Below the pieces are notes generated by a model. That model had not been told where the DNA came from. It ran no database searches and saw only the letters and a list, made by a program, of their open reading frames with translations. A stretch of 64,000 nt of DNA, from contig NC_133538.1 in assembly GCF_048544455.1 (NCBI RefSeq), forward strand, positions 451,807,311-451,871,310, read 5' to 3'. The stretch's first letter is position 1. Each line of letters begins with the position of its first letter. Source of the DNA: Silene latifolia. Lineage: Eukaryota; Streptophyta; Magnoliopsida; Caryophyllales; Caryophyllaceae. Shown piece by piece: positions 36,336 to 47,015 of the stretch. The position numbers and the translations under genes are program-made.

Positions 36336-39152
36336 TCAAGGGGGCATGTTCAAGGTGTTGTTGATGTTACTCAACACCTTGAAGAAGTATTCGAAAGCTT
36401 GTTCATTGTCATGATAAAGATCCTCAATAGATCTTTGCACTTGTTGTTCTCCATGATGGTCTTGGTTCATAGCATTATCAATGTAGGGATTGAATATCCC
36501 TTCGAACTCATCATCCCAAAGACTGCAAACTTCGTCTACTTAATCATTAAAAATCTCTTGAGTTGATAGAGACAACTCTCCCTCTTTCTTGTTTTGGCCA
36601 ATGAGGCCATCCTCTTCACTTGTCATGGGTGAGATTTTCAAGCTCTCTTTGTTGCTATTCTCTTGCTCTTTGAATGGAGCATCATCAACTTTCTTTTTCC
36701 ATTGGAATTCCGACTTCTTCCTATCATCCTTCCTGATATAGTGATCAACCATAAAGCATGGCTCATGCAAACGGGGAGCTCTCATGGTCTTGTCATGATT
36801 GAAAGTTATGCTCTCGTCTCCCACTTCTAGAGTAACCTCTCCGTACTTCACATCAATCACCGCACCCGCGGTGTGCAAGAAAAGTCTTCCTAGAATGATC
36901 GGAATATTGGAGTCTTCTTCCATGTCAACAATGACAAAGTCCACCAGGATGAAAAATTTCCCAACTCTCACGGGAACATCTTCCCATATCCCTAATGGTG
37001 TCTTCGTCGATCTATCGGCCATTTGGAGTGTGATGTTAGTACATTTAAGCTCTCTCATCCCTAACCTTTTACTAAACGAATATGGCATAACACTCACACT
37101 TGCTCCTAGATCACACAAAGCCTTGTTGATCGTGGTGTCGCCAATGGTACACGGTATTGAGAAGCTACCCGGATCTTTAAGTTTCGGAGGTGAACTCCCT
37201 TGAAGGATTGCACTCCTCACCTTAGTGAAGGCGATTGTTTCAAGCTTCCGCATCGACTTCTTTTTCGTAAGGATGTCCTTCATTGCTTTGCATAGGCCGG
37301 CACGTGATTGATTAATTCCGTAAAGGGGATCGAGACTTCCAAATTCTTCACAATTTCCATAAATTTTCCAAGTTGGTCATCGAACTTAGGCTTAGCTTGA
37401 CGACTTGGGAATGGAAGTCTAATCACAATGGGCTCCTTCTCCTTGTCCTTATCTTCACTTTTCTTTGAAACTTCTTCTTTTGTTGGTTCTCCTTCCTTGG
37501 AGCTTTACACAACTTCTTCTTTGTCACTAGCTTCCACAACTTCATCCTCAACTTGCTTCTTTGGACCTTCATATCTCATACCACTCCTCAAGTGAATGGC
37601 ACTAACCGTTTAATGTCTTGGGGGATTACCTTGAGGTGGTAATTGCCCCTTTTGCCTTTGAGAACTTGAAGATTCTAGTTGGGTCAATTGAGTTTCCAAC
37701 ATTTTTGTGTGGGCTAGGATGTTGTTGATGGTGATGTCCTTTGCTTGGTTATCCTTTTGCATTTGAGTGAAAAACTCTTATTGATTCTTTTGCATTTGGA
37801 GGACCGCTTTTTGAACATCAAAACCTTGGTCATTTTGTTTATTGTATGATATTTGATTTTGGTAACCTTGGTTTTGGTTGAAAAAGGGTCTTTGGTTTTG
37901 GTTGAAAAAGGGTCTTTGGTTTTGGTTTCTCATGGGAGGTGGGGTGTATGTTGGGATAGGGTTTTGAACATTTTGGCTTTTGTATGAGAGATTTGGGTGG
38001 AATTTGGTGTTTTCATTGTAATAATTGGAATAAGGGGTACCACTCTTGTATGCTTGAAAAACATTTACCTGTTCATTTGTTCCCCTACATTCACTTTGGT
38101 CATGCCCCAACGTTCCACAATTCTCACATATCCCACTTGGGATTGATGAAGATGCTACCATGGCATTAACATGATGCTTTGGTGATTTTGGGGCTTCTTC
38201 AAGTTTAGACATAGCCTTCTCAAACTTCAAGTTTATGGTATCAATATGAGCACTAAGTTGAGCACCCAATTGAGTAATAAAGTCCACTCCATGCTTTCCT
38301 CCTCTAGTAGCCTTGCGAGGTCTACTATATTGTGAGTTATGGACCGCCATTTTCTCAATCTTGTTCCAAGTTTGATTATGGTCAACTTCGGTGAACATAC
38401 CATTTGATCCCATGTTGAGAATGTTTCTTGAGTCTTCATAAAGACCATTCCAAAATTTTTGTACCAAGAACCACTCGCTAAGTCCATGATGAGGACATGA
38501 GCGACAAATTCCTTTGAACCGCTCCCAAGCATCATACAAAGACTCTTCATCCCTTTGCTTAAAACCCGTAATTCGAGCTCTTAGCATGTTAGTCTTTTCC
38601 GGAGGGTAGAATTTTTTGTAGAAAGCTAGAGCCAACTTCTTCCAAGAGTCAATTCCAAGAGTAGCCTTATCAAGGCTCTTCAACCATTGTTTTTGCGGTG
38701 CCGATTAGAGAAAAAGGAAATAAGACCCGTCGAATTTGGTCTTGAGTTACACCGGTTTGTGAAATCGCATCACAATAGTCACAAAAAGTCTCGATGTGAG
38801 AATGAGGGTCTTCACTAGGCATCCCCCCAAATTGGCTTCTTTCGACTAATTGGATAAATGCGGATTTAGCAATGAAACTTCCGGTTAAGTGTTGTGGTGT
38901 GGGAGTACCATTGGTTAGGTTCTCCTCGGTTGGTACGGAATGTGATGAAAATTTAGGCATTGTGGGCTGATTTTGTGTTGGATTGGGTGTTGGGTTCTCC
39001 TCACCTTTTCTTGCAAAAGGGTTTATGAACTCATTAGTGTTTGGTTGAATATCTACAACCTCACCAATACCTCTCAAAGTACCTCTAGCAAGTCTTCTAT
39101 TATTTGTCAAAGTCCTTTCAATTTCGTGATCAATCGGTAACAAGCTACCTTG
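36336..39152 (-). pseudogene. E4 gag-protease, multiply broken
   Basis: Start at the MSRRSQG codon (39152). The N-terminal part (to about 38690) keeps the C-run lost in E1 and reads through into MPSEDPHSH. A 1-nt insertion in a T-run near 38690 then breaks the capsid domain. The knuckle CENCGTLGHDQSEC is present. In-frame stops occur near 37778, 37608 and 37505, a small deletion breaks the frame near 37283, and a stop at 36540 cuts off the C-terminal part, whose homology runs on to 36336. The protease DLGAS and ILGR regions survive between 37283 and 36540. As in E1 the homology ends with no RT. Confidence 0.85.
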
Positions 39153-39284
39153 TGATCTTCTAGACATGCAAAATATCAAACAACTCGAAAATAATTAGAA
39201 CAAACCTTGAGGAGTTTTACTTCCCCAAGGCAAAGAAAGACACAACTAATAACAATCTAAGAAAATCAAATCAAGTTAACACCT

Positions 39285-39302
39285 TCCCCGGCAACGGCGC
39301 CA
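39285..39302 (-). other. E4 primer binding site (tRNA-Asp type)
   Basis: Minus strand TGGCGCCGTTGCCGGGGA, as in E1. Confidence 0.85.
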
Positions 39303-40493
39303 TTTTATATTCTCTAATCGCATTTCATCAAACATAACATGTGCATAAGTTGAGATCACAACAAGCAACCAAATAAACTATGAAAACATATTAAATTAAG
39401 CATGAATCATCCCCCATGTTGGTTTCCCCTAATTACCCATTAACCCTAGTTAAGGAAACTACTCACTCATTATCAATTTTAGCATGTTAACAAGTTTGTC
39501 AATCATATTAACAAAGCAAAACATGATGAATAAATGAAGATGATTAACAATAATTAAAAAGGGATTAAGAGAATTATACCTACTAATGATTCCAAAATAA
39601 AGCAAAGAATAATAGAAGTACCTGATGATTTATTGGAAGGTTGTCAATCTCCCAATAATAACCAAAATAATCTTCAATTACCCAAAATAAAAGATGAACA
39701 AAATAGAGATTAAGGAAATGAGATTTGTATTAAGACTTGATTAAAAGTTGATTACAAGATTAAGAAGAGATTAGAATGCTATAAACTACACTAAAGATTG
39801 ATAAGAAGAACATGATTATCTAATTAGACTAATGGGGTATTTATAGTGGGGATTAGGTACACAAATTAGAGTTACTAAGGGCTTAAATGACGATTAAGTC
39901 CTTGAGGAATCGCTCCTCTCAAAAGAGATGCCGGTCTCCTTTTTGCAGGTCTTTCATAAATATGCGCATCTTTCATGGAGCATGAACAAAGGACGTATGG
40001 GACTGTAAGGGAATCCGAGCGTCCAAGGTGTCGGGACGGGCGGATTGTTGGGCAGGACGAGCGGATTGTGGAGTGTTTGGACGGGCGTCCCTTCTGCAAA
40101 GACGCTCGGATTCCCCACGTCTTGGACGGGCGTCTTCTTGGTTGGACGGGCGGTTTGTGTCACAGCTCCCTTTTCTTCCATTCTTCTTCCAATAATCCTC
40201 TGGGATTTAGTCGGGGATGCAAGGATTTCTTCTTCATTGTCCATCTACTATAATATGTACAAAGTCCTTCTAGTCTTGTTTTCTCTTTGATGCTTGGTCA
40301 TTAGATTCGATTAATTTAGCTCCATTTTGCCATGAAAATGCAAGGTTTTCACTTCTCTCCTACCAAGGAAACAAAACCTCAAAGAATATGTAAAACAAAG
40401 GACTAAAGATAGTAAATGACCCAAATATGCACTAAAAAGCATAAGAACGAGGCTAATTCGGGGACTAAATGTGCTCAAATAATGGTCACATCA
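39303..40493 (-). repeat. E4 5' LTR, shorter than E1 LTR
   Basis: Matches the outer two thirds of the E1 LTR, ending plus strand ggtcacatca. It lacks about 570 bp that E1 has on the primer-site side (18094-18660); homology starts at gcatttcatcaaa. TATA-type box at 39836-39846 and palindrome cluster at 40010-40160. The exact inner boundary is uncertain. The bases after it, gaaga (40494-40498), are the expected target duplication, but the partner is off-window. Confidence 0.75.
40010..40160. repeat. GC-rich palindrome cluster, E4 LTR
   Basis: Copies of AATCCGAGCGTCC, GACGGGCGGATT, GACGAGCGGATT and GACGCTCGGATT plus GACGGGCGTC forms, positioned like the clusters in the E1 LTRs. Confidence 0.75.
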
Positions 40494-40635
40494 GAAGACT
40501 TTGATGTTTCCGACACAAAACTTTGTCAAGTTATTCATCTTTTCTAATATGAGCATTACTATATTTTTATGTATTGTGTACTTCAATAATATCATATACT
40601 ATTATATGCCTCAAGTATTGTCATAACACTTTTAG

Positions 40636-40741
40636 GCCGAGCTGATCTCACTTGATGAAGCAACAAAGCTCTTGATTGGAGATGGCCTTTGGTGCTGTTC
40701 AGGAAGTCGTTTGGCACTCACCCATTCATGATGTGAAGCAA
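40636..40741 (+). pseudogene. Exon-like fragment A, function not recognised
   Basis: Preceded by a T-rich stretch and AG (cacttttag) and followed by a GT donor (gcaa|gtaaat). One frame opens with AELISLDEATKLLI and shifts by one base into EMAFGAVQEVVWHSPIHDVKQ, so a coding origin with one frameshift is plausible. With fragment B it may be a captured or decayed host gene. I cannot name the family. Confidence 0.3.
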
Positions 40742-40974
40742 GTAAATCTCCTTTGCACTTCCTCTTTTCTTCATTAATATTATATATAGGCATATAACTT
40801 CAATCTTTAATGTGTGGTTGTAATCTTTAAAAAATAATGCAACTTAAGTAAGCTGGTTATATGACCTTGTCAACGGTATATCCTCCGCACAAATATTTAA
40901 AAGGTAGAAGATAATTGTCATCAAATATTTGTGTTCTACGCTTTACATATTATTTATCATTTTTACCAAGGCAG

Positions 40975-41175
40975 GTAATTGTGTGTGGTAAATCATCTGT
41001 ATTTCTCAACACAAATGAGAGCTTAGAACAAATGACGAAAGGGCACTGTTATTTCACTAAGTGTAAATGTTTGCTACAAAAATTCATGCCAAATAGTCGC
41101 TCTTGTATCGGACATGTTCACTACATGAATGCTCTTATTGTAGAATCAGCTAGGGAGTTAGATATGACTATATGA
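40975..41175 (+). pseudogene. Exon-like fragment B, function not recognised
   Basis: Preceded by a good acceptor (ttaccaaggcag). Open for 66 codons (VIVCGKSSVFLNTNES and onward) to a TGA at 41173-41175. The frame fits onto the end of fragment A across a 233-bp intron. Cys and Lys rich; no recognised motif. It may be a relic carried by the Helitron-like sequence ending at 43492. Confidence 0.3.
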
Positions 41176-43457
41176 GTGCAATAGATAAACATTCAGTATA
41201 ATTTTTTTATATTATAATGGGAATTAAAAGGTACTTGTCAACGAGGAACAAGGGTGTACGTAATGCATTAAAAAGTTATTTGTGGTTCTTTTTCATTTTT
41301 AGCATTTTACTGTGGGTCGAGGGAGGAGGGGGAGAGGCAGGTGGAGTAGGAAAAAGGGAAAGAGTGGAAGGAAAAGAGGGGGGAGGGTCAGCAAGAGAAA
41401 ATGAGACTAGGCTAGGTAAGTAGCATCGGTATTTATTAATATCAGGGCGACTGCATCTACTGATCACATGTTGCCGACCTTCATTACGTTGTTATATAGA
41501 GAATTAACAGGTGACCGGAGGGAGTAATAATTAAATCCACAACCTTTTAAGTATCATTGTGACATCAACTGATCTACTTAACTATTTTCTGCTATGAAAT
41601 GGCTAATCAAAGAGATGTTTAAATAACTTTATGTGGAGCTTTAAATTTGTCATGGTGGATCAAAAGTTTTAACACTTGAGATCCCCTACTTAGCCTTTGG
41701 TATAAGAAGTTTGTAAGGCAGCGTGTAATGTTGGTTTTGTTGTTCTTTAATGTTTTACTGGATATTGTTTAATCACAAACTTATGTTGAATTAATGTCGC
41801 TAATTACTGTTGTCTAATTGTGTTGAGTTGTAGTTTTCGAATTATTTGTTGTAATGTCTGAGTAGTCAGTCAATGGTACAGCAAAAAAAAGGTATCATTG
41901 TGGAGTATAATTTAGGCGACCTTAGGGAGATGGAGTGATGGGAGTCGCAATAGGAGCTTAATGGCCGACAGTGGGTTCAAAGGGAAGAGGGCATGACATA
42001 TTGTTGAAGGCAGAGGTAAATGGGGAGGGATGGAAGGGTAGGAGTGGGTAGGAGTGGGTGATTAGTTGTGTTGGATTAGGCTATTAGGAGCCCAAATGAC
42101 ACGAGTAAAGTTATCTTTAGAATAGAAATGGTGGTAAAATAGCGAGTAGAGTTCTCTTCTTTTGGTTTGTTTCGTATCATACCGACACTATGGTGTATTA
42201 TATACTACATTTTCATGATTTCAGGTTGGATGACTTGGATCGTAACAGCTCGAGTCATAGAATCTAGCGTCTTTTTTCCTCCCCTTTACTAGACGCTGGT
42301 GCATTTCACCTGATCATAGCCACTCTCGCCAGTGTTAATCTTCATTGGGATTAACCTTGAGAGGGCCTATCTATGGCCCATATAGAAACTTATCATCTTA
42401 TATGCTTAGATTTTAGGTCAATAACGTTTTGGAATGACACGAATTTAACCTCTTCTATAAGGCACTTATCTCTTTTCTTCTATTGTACAAAAGGATTTTG
42501 TTTTATACTCCAATGAACTCTATGGTACTTTTTGTCTCACTTTGGGCTGTACTTCAATGAACTCTATGGTACTTTTTGTTAGCTGCCAATATTCTTTTTT
42601 TGCAGCAATGTATTTTAATTTGTTATCCAAAACTTTGAGTTGTAATTCACTTTCTTATGTGTACGTTGGGCAATTTTTATTTCTACCATGATACGTAAAA
42701 TAAAGGATATGAATTTTATTGACTGTACTTCACTTTCTTATGTGTTGGGCAATTTTCATTTCTACCATGGTAGGTAAAATAAATGATATGAATTTCATTG
42801 AACTTGGCACATATGAAAGTTGTCATGGTTATGGTGGTGGAAAATGCATGCATTCCTTTAATTCGGTTAACTCTTGTTAATAAACTTGAATAAATTGTCG
42901 AGCAAAGAACTCGCAAATAATAATATATTGAGGTATTTTACATACATATCAAGATTATTCACCTACATTGCTTTTGACTTTCCTAAAATTATAAGGTAAT
43001 TAACTCAAATAAAACTGTAGAGGATTGGGGATAAATTTCGAATGGAGTTAACCGAGTCGCTTGCGTTCTATGGTAGGTGTTCTCTTCCTCGTAAAAATAA
43101 CATATTCTTTTGCTTCGCCATATTTGTTCAAACATTCACCGTGTAGAGTGAGAAATAAAAGTGCATTTGTAAGATTATTCAACGTGTTTGGATATTTGAG
43201 CTAGAGGATTCATTTTTTGTATATGCTGACTCTTTAACAACGAGTAAGATAAGTTGTAAATGAATATTGGAGTCACTTAAAAACAATTTGTTTAATACTA
43301 CATGTTTATACATTATCTTTAAGGCTTTTCTCCTATAATACAATGCGACGTTATAGGAGTTTCAACCTATTTACGGTGTCGCGCATTGTTACTAAATTTG
43401 AATTGGTCCAAAGAATAAGCCAAGAAGGCATAAACCCGTAAGTAATAATATCTTGGC
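41176..43457. other. Intergenic or Helitron-internal DNA without recognised genes
   Basis: AT-rich. A purine-rich tract lies at 41319-41405 and a possible MITE end (accggagggagtaata) near 41514. Two local duplications occur: tgaactctatggtactttttgt at about 42512 and 42557, and a unit of about 80 bp at 42640-42800. No convincing coding frame. Confidence 0.5.
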
Positions 43458-43492
43458 GTATCGTGCGCACCGCGCACGATACAACAACTAGT
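43458..43492 (+). mobile_element. Helitron-type 3' terminus
   Basis: A perfect 11-bp inverted repeat with a 3-nt loop (GTATCGTGCGC acc GCGCACGATAC, 43458-43482) is followed after five bases by CTAGT (43488-43492). This is the diagnostic Helitron 3' end. The following base is A rather than the expected T. The sequence right after it is E6 LTR beginning 103 bp into that LTR, so the element appears to have inserted in the LTR. The 5' TC end was not located. Confidence 0.6.
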
Positions 43493-43495
43493 AAA

Positions 43496-43617
43496 AGGAA
43501 AAGATCGCATATGAAGTCATAGAGGTTGTATATATTGCATCTTTGTACGTAGTTTGATTCATTGACAATAACCAAAAATCATTCTCCAAAATTCTCCTCT
43601 GTTTGTTCATTTCTACA
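43496..43617 (+). repeat. E6 5' LTR, truncated
   Basis: Matches 58892-59013. The first 103 bp of the LTR are missing and are replaced by the Helitron-type end at 43492. Confidence 0.85.
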
Positions 43618-44663
43618 TGGCATCAGAGTATTATCGATCCATTTTCGATTCAATCATTACTAAGGGAGATGGCAGTAAGAACACTGACAAAAAACTCGAA
43701 CAAATTCCTCCTTCCTTACCATTATACCTACATCCGTCAAATAGTCCGAGTCTAATGCTAACTCAAACTATCTTCAATGACGACAGTTACGATTTGTGGC
43801 CTGATGCAGTGAGGAATGGTCTCGACGCCAAGAATAAGTTGGAGTTCATCGAGGGACTAGTAAAGAAGCATGTTGTTAATGAAGGAGAAGTAGAGACTCT
43901 TGAAGCCGTGGCCTGGAAACAATGCAACGCGATGGTAAAGGCGTGGTTGCGAAGCGTTATCGACATAAAACTTCACCCTAGTATAACTTTTTCAGGCACG
44001 GTTACAGAGATTTGGAAGGAATTAATGGAGCGACATGCCTCAGGAAATGCACCACTTATGTATCAACTCAAAAGCGAGTTGAACGATTGCAGACAAGAAA
44101 AGAACCAGTCGGTTGTGGAGTATTATACAAAATTAAAGTCAATCTGGGATGAATTTGCAAATTACAGCCGTGTTTCCCAATGCACTTGCGGAGCAGCGAC
44201 GGTTTTGACAAAAGAACGTGAAGAGGAGAAGGTGCACCAATTTCTAATGGGACTCGACGATCTTCTCTATGGACACATTCGTTCGAATTTATTGATGGAA
44301 GACGACATAACCTCTTTATGCAGGGCATATGCTCTCGTTCTTTGAGAAGAGAGATATAGAGCAATCACAAAATCGAAGGAGGCAACAATGGAAATACCAA
44401 TGGCTGCAAATACTGTTAACAGTGGAGGACAAGGACGCGGTTCTACTGCCAGCAAAGACCAGGCAGAATCAGGCCCACCGCAATGCACGCACTGTCAAAA
44501 ATTTTATCATACAGAGGAAAATTGTTGGGAGAAGCATGGGTACCAACCTAGAGGTCGAGGCCGTGGACGCCGTGGAGGACGCGATTATGGAAGAGGAGGC
44601 AGAGGATGCGGCAACACCTTCCAAGTTGCTAATGCTGCGTCAACAAGCGAGGCGGAACCATAA
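43617..44663 (+). pseudogene. E6 gag
   Basis: A frame starting with ATG at the LTR/primer-site junction is open to a TGA at 44343-44345, then continues in the same frame to 44663. An N-terminal copia gag domain (SYDLWPDAVRNGL, KLEFIEG) is followed by a UBN2-like region (YYTKLKSIWDEF, FLMGLDD) and a CX2CX4HX4C knuckle CTHCQKFYHTEENC at about 44490-44530, then an Arg/Gly-rich stretch. The 44343 stop is best explained as a nonsense mutation. A frame change follows before the protease. Confidence 0.8.
43618..43629 (+). other. E6 primer binding site
   Basis: TGGCATCAGAGT, one to two bases from the initiator-Met primer sequence TGGTATCAGAGC, immediately after the LTR and overlapping the gag start. 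Confidence 0.7.
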
Positions 44664-44699
44664 AAGAGCGACTTGACCGATGAAGAGAGAGCAATTACG

Positions 44700-45938
44700 A
44701 GGTCTGTTAAAGGCAAAGTCAGGAGGTAACCCAAATAATTCAGGTACGAATAAAAATTGAAAAATTGATTGGCGACTCGATAGTGGAGCGTCACACCATA
44801 TGACCGGCAAACGAGAATTACTTACAAATATTTGCAGTGATAAGCCTTCGACGGTTGGATTGCCGAATGGGACGCTCATAGTAGCACACGAGCATGGACA
44901 AATAGTACTCAGTGACAATTTCGTACTCAAAGATGTTTTATATGTTCCATCTTTAAATTGCGATTTAATTTCTGTACAACAACTGATTAGGGAAAATAAT
45001 TGCACTGTGAGCTTTTATTCTGATCATTGTGTTATACATGACCAGTCTACGAGGATGAAGATTGGACGGGGTGAGCATAAGGATGGGGTCTATTTGCTAA
45101 AGCGTGATCAGAAGGAAATCGTGGCAAGCATAAAGACTAGTGCTAATACACGACTATGACACAAAAGACTCGGGCATCCGTCAAGCAGTGTTTTACCTTT
45201 TTTTTTCAAATTAGTTGGGTGTGATTTATTTTGGAATTCTAATGATGCTTGTGACTCGTGTTATCGAGCAAAACAAACTCGGTCAGTTTTTATGCTAAAT
45301 AATAAAAGAAGTGTTGATTTATTTCATCTGATACATTGTGACATTTGGGGGCCGTATCATACTGAGAGTTTAACCGGAGCTCACTATTTTTTGACCATTG
45401 TAGATGACCGAAGTAGGGGAGTTTGGGGTTTCCTAATGAAAGATAGAGGAGAAGTGAGTCGGTTGATGATAATTTTTTGTAAAATGACCATAACACAGTT
45501 TGGAAAACGGATCAAGATAGCACAAAGTGATAACGGCACCGAATTTCTATCAGGAATAATGAAGGATTACTACAATGAAAATGGGATTATTTACCAAACT
45601 AGTAACATAGACACCCCACAACAAAACGGGAGGGTAGAAAGGAAACACAGACATATACTGGAAAAAGCAAGAGCCCTTCGTTTCCAAGCAAACCTTCCAC
45701 TTCAATTTTGGGGGGAATGTGCACTCACTGTAGCCTACTTGATCAATCGAACACCCACTAGAATATTAAACGGTTTGACCCCTTATGAAGTCTTATATGG
45801 AGAAAAGCCCAATTTAGAACATATTCGTGTCTTTGGTAGTCTTTGCTACGCTCACAATAAAGAAAAACCCCGGGAAAAGTTTAGTGAAAGAGGTAAGCGT
45901 TGTGTCTTTATCGGGTACCCACAAGGAAAGAAAGGATG
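44700..45938 (+). pseudogene. E6 pol, part 1: protease and integrase
   Basis: The protease active site DSGASHHM lies near 44778-44800. An HX-HX-CX2C integrase zinc region (HKRLGHPS ... CDSCYRAKQ) spans 45160-45275 after an in-frame TGA at 45157-45159 that replaces the usual Trp. The integrase core has Asp in HCDIWG (about 45336), Asp in SDNGTEF (about 45526) and Glu in NGRVERK (about 45625), so the DDE triad is intact. The frame is cut at 45939-45943 by E7 and resumes at 56763. Confidence 0.85.
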
Positions 45939-45943
45939 GAAAG
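45939..45943. repeat. Target site duplication of E7, left copy (gaaag)
   Basis: Matches 56758-56762. Removing E7 and one copy restores the copia pol reading frame across the site. Confidence 0.92.
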
Positions 45944-46651
45944 TGTTTTAGCAGGATTTTCCCTGAATGGATCCGGCTTGATTAAAGAGTAATTTGGGTA
46001 TCTAGTTCTATAAGCTTGGAAAAATATTGTGAGTAAATAATGAGGAAAGACTAAGTACAAAGAATATCACTTGTATTATTTGGATAAGCTGAATACAAAT
46101 TTGTGTATATAATTGAATATTCGGGAAATAATGAAAGGTAAATTGTGAAATAGCTAAGTAATAATCAATGAATCTCCCTTACCAATGCTAGATTATGCTA
46201 TTTATAGTTCTACAAATATTAATGTTGCATTGATCTCAACGTCCCTCTCCATTGTCGGGGCTGTTACCGGATTAATAGGGCACACTCCCTATTAATTCGG
46301 TTGACTTGTTCCACTCTTAACCAATCTTCAGCTTTTCTTCTTTTACTCGTCTACATTCATGGATGATATAGTCTTATAGTTAGACTTGGTCTTCCTTGAG
46401 AATAGGACGTGATTATTAGTTCATACAACTGCATTTCTTGTTTATCTTCTTAATCCAGTTTGTTTGAATGCCCTGCCAGGCTATTCTGCACTTATTATCA
46501 GGCTCTTCTTCTAGGATTTAGTAGCCTGCTTATCCTGTAATACTCTTCATCTGCCAAATAGTAGTTAGATTTGTCCGGTCCCTGGTTGCCTTAATCAGCC
46601 CAGTAAGATCGGGCCAGGCAATAGTCGGGTCAGGCTAAATTGGGCCTAACA
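45944..46651 (-). repeat. E7 3' LTR (left)
   Basis: 708 bp, plus strand TGTTTTAGCAGG...GGGCCTAACA. TATA-type box on the minus strand at 46198-46207 (CTATAAATAG), conserved in the partner at 56307-56316. Confidence 0.9.
46198..46207 (-). promoter_or_regulatory. E7 LTR TATA box
   Basis: Minus strand CTATAAATAG, identical in both LTRs (56307-56316), directing transcription of gag-pol. Confidence 0.6.
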
Positions 46652-46663
46652 ATTGCCCCTTGA
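46652..46663 (-). other. E7 polypurine tract
   Basis: Minus strand TCAAGGGGCAAT directly before the 3' LTR start. Confidence 0.75.
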
Positions 46664-46851
46664 CATTTTACCCGTGTTAGATCAGGCCAGGGGTGAGATG
46701 TCAATTTTACCGGGTTAAATAATAAAAAGAATTATATTTGCTCAATGACTCTTAGACTCCTAGTTACCGTTAAATACCGCAACGGCTAATTGTATGATGT
46801 CATGCTGACAATTTTGCATTTTCTAGGGTTTTTGCACCGTTACTCCCCTTC

Positions 46852-46859
46852 TATAAATA
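46852..46859 (+). promoter_or_regulatory. Candidate TATA box for the antisense gene
   Basis: Plus-strand TATAAATA about 160 bp upstream of the first ATG of the antisense gene (47016), outside the LTR. It gives the antisense gene its own plausible promoter. Inferred from sequence and position only. Confidence 0.45.
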
Positions 46860-47015
46860 TGGTATTTGCGATGAGTTTGTTTTTCACGAAATTTCTTCCA
46901 CTTTCCTTGCTAACTTTTCTCTAGAATTTTCCCCTATTTCCCAGGAGTTCCATTCTGCTAACTTATAATTTTTCATTAAGTAAAATTCATCACAATAAAC
47001 TAAATAATAAAGGAT

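Larger units (their letters stand above)
23469..40493 (-). mobile_element. E4: older Athila-like element, left end off-window
   Basis: Second copy of the E1 family, minus strand. Order from the right: 5' LTR (39303-40493), PBS, gag-protease (broken), palindrome-rich spacer, ORF1-like gene, 3' noncoding DNA. It is interrupted by E3 (24473-33258) and, at 23468/23469, by E5, so its remaining 3' end and 3' LTR lie beyond the left edge of the window. As in E1, no RT, RNase H or integrase is found between gag-protease and the 3' region. Confidence 0.85.

Noticed and set aside
41319-41405. Purine-rich tract as a protein-coding or origin-like sequence
   Set aside because: Low-complexity G/A repeats without a start context or conserved copy. 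No support for either role.
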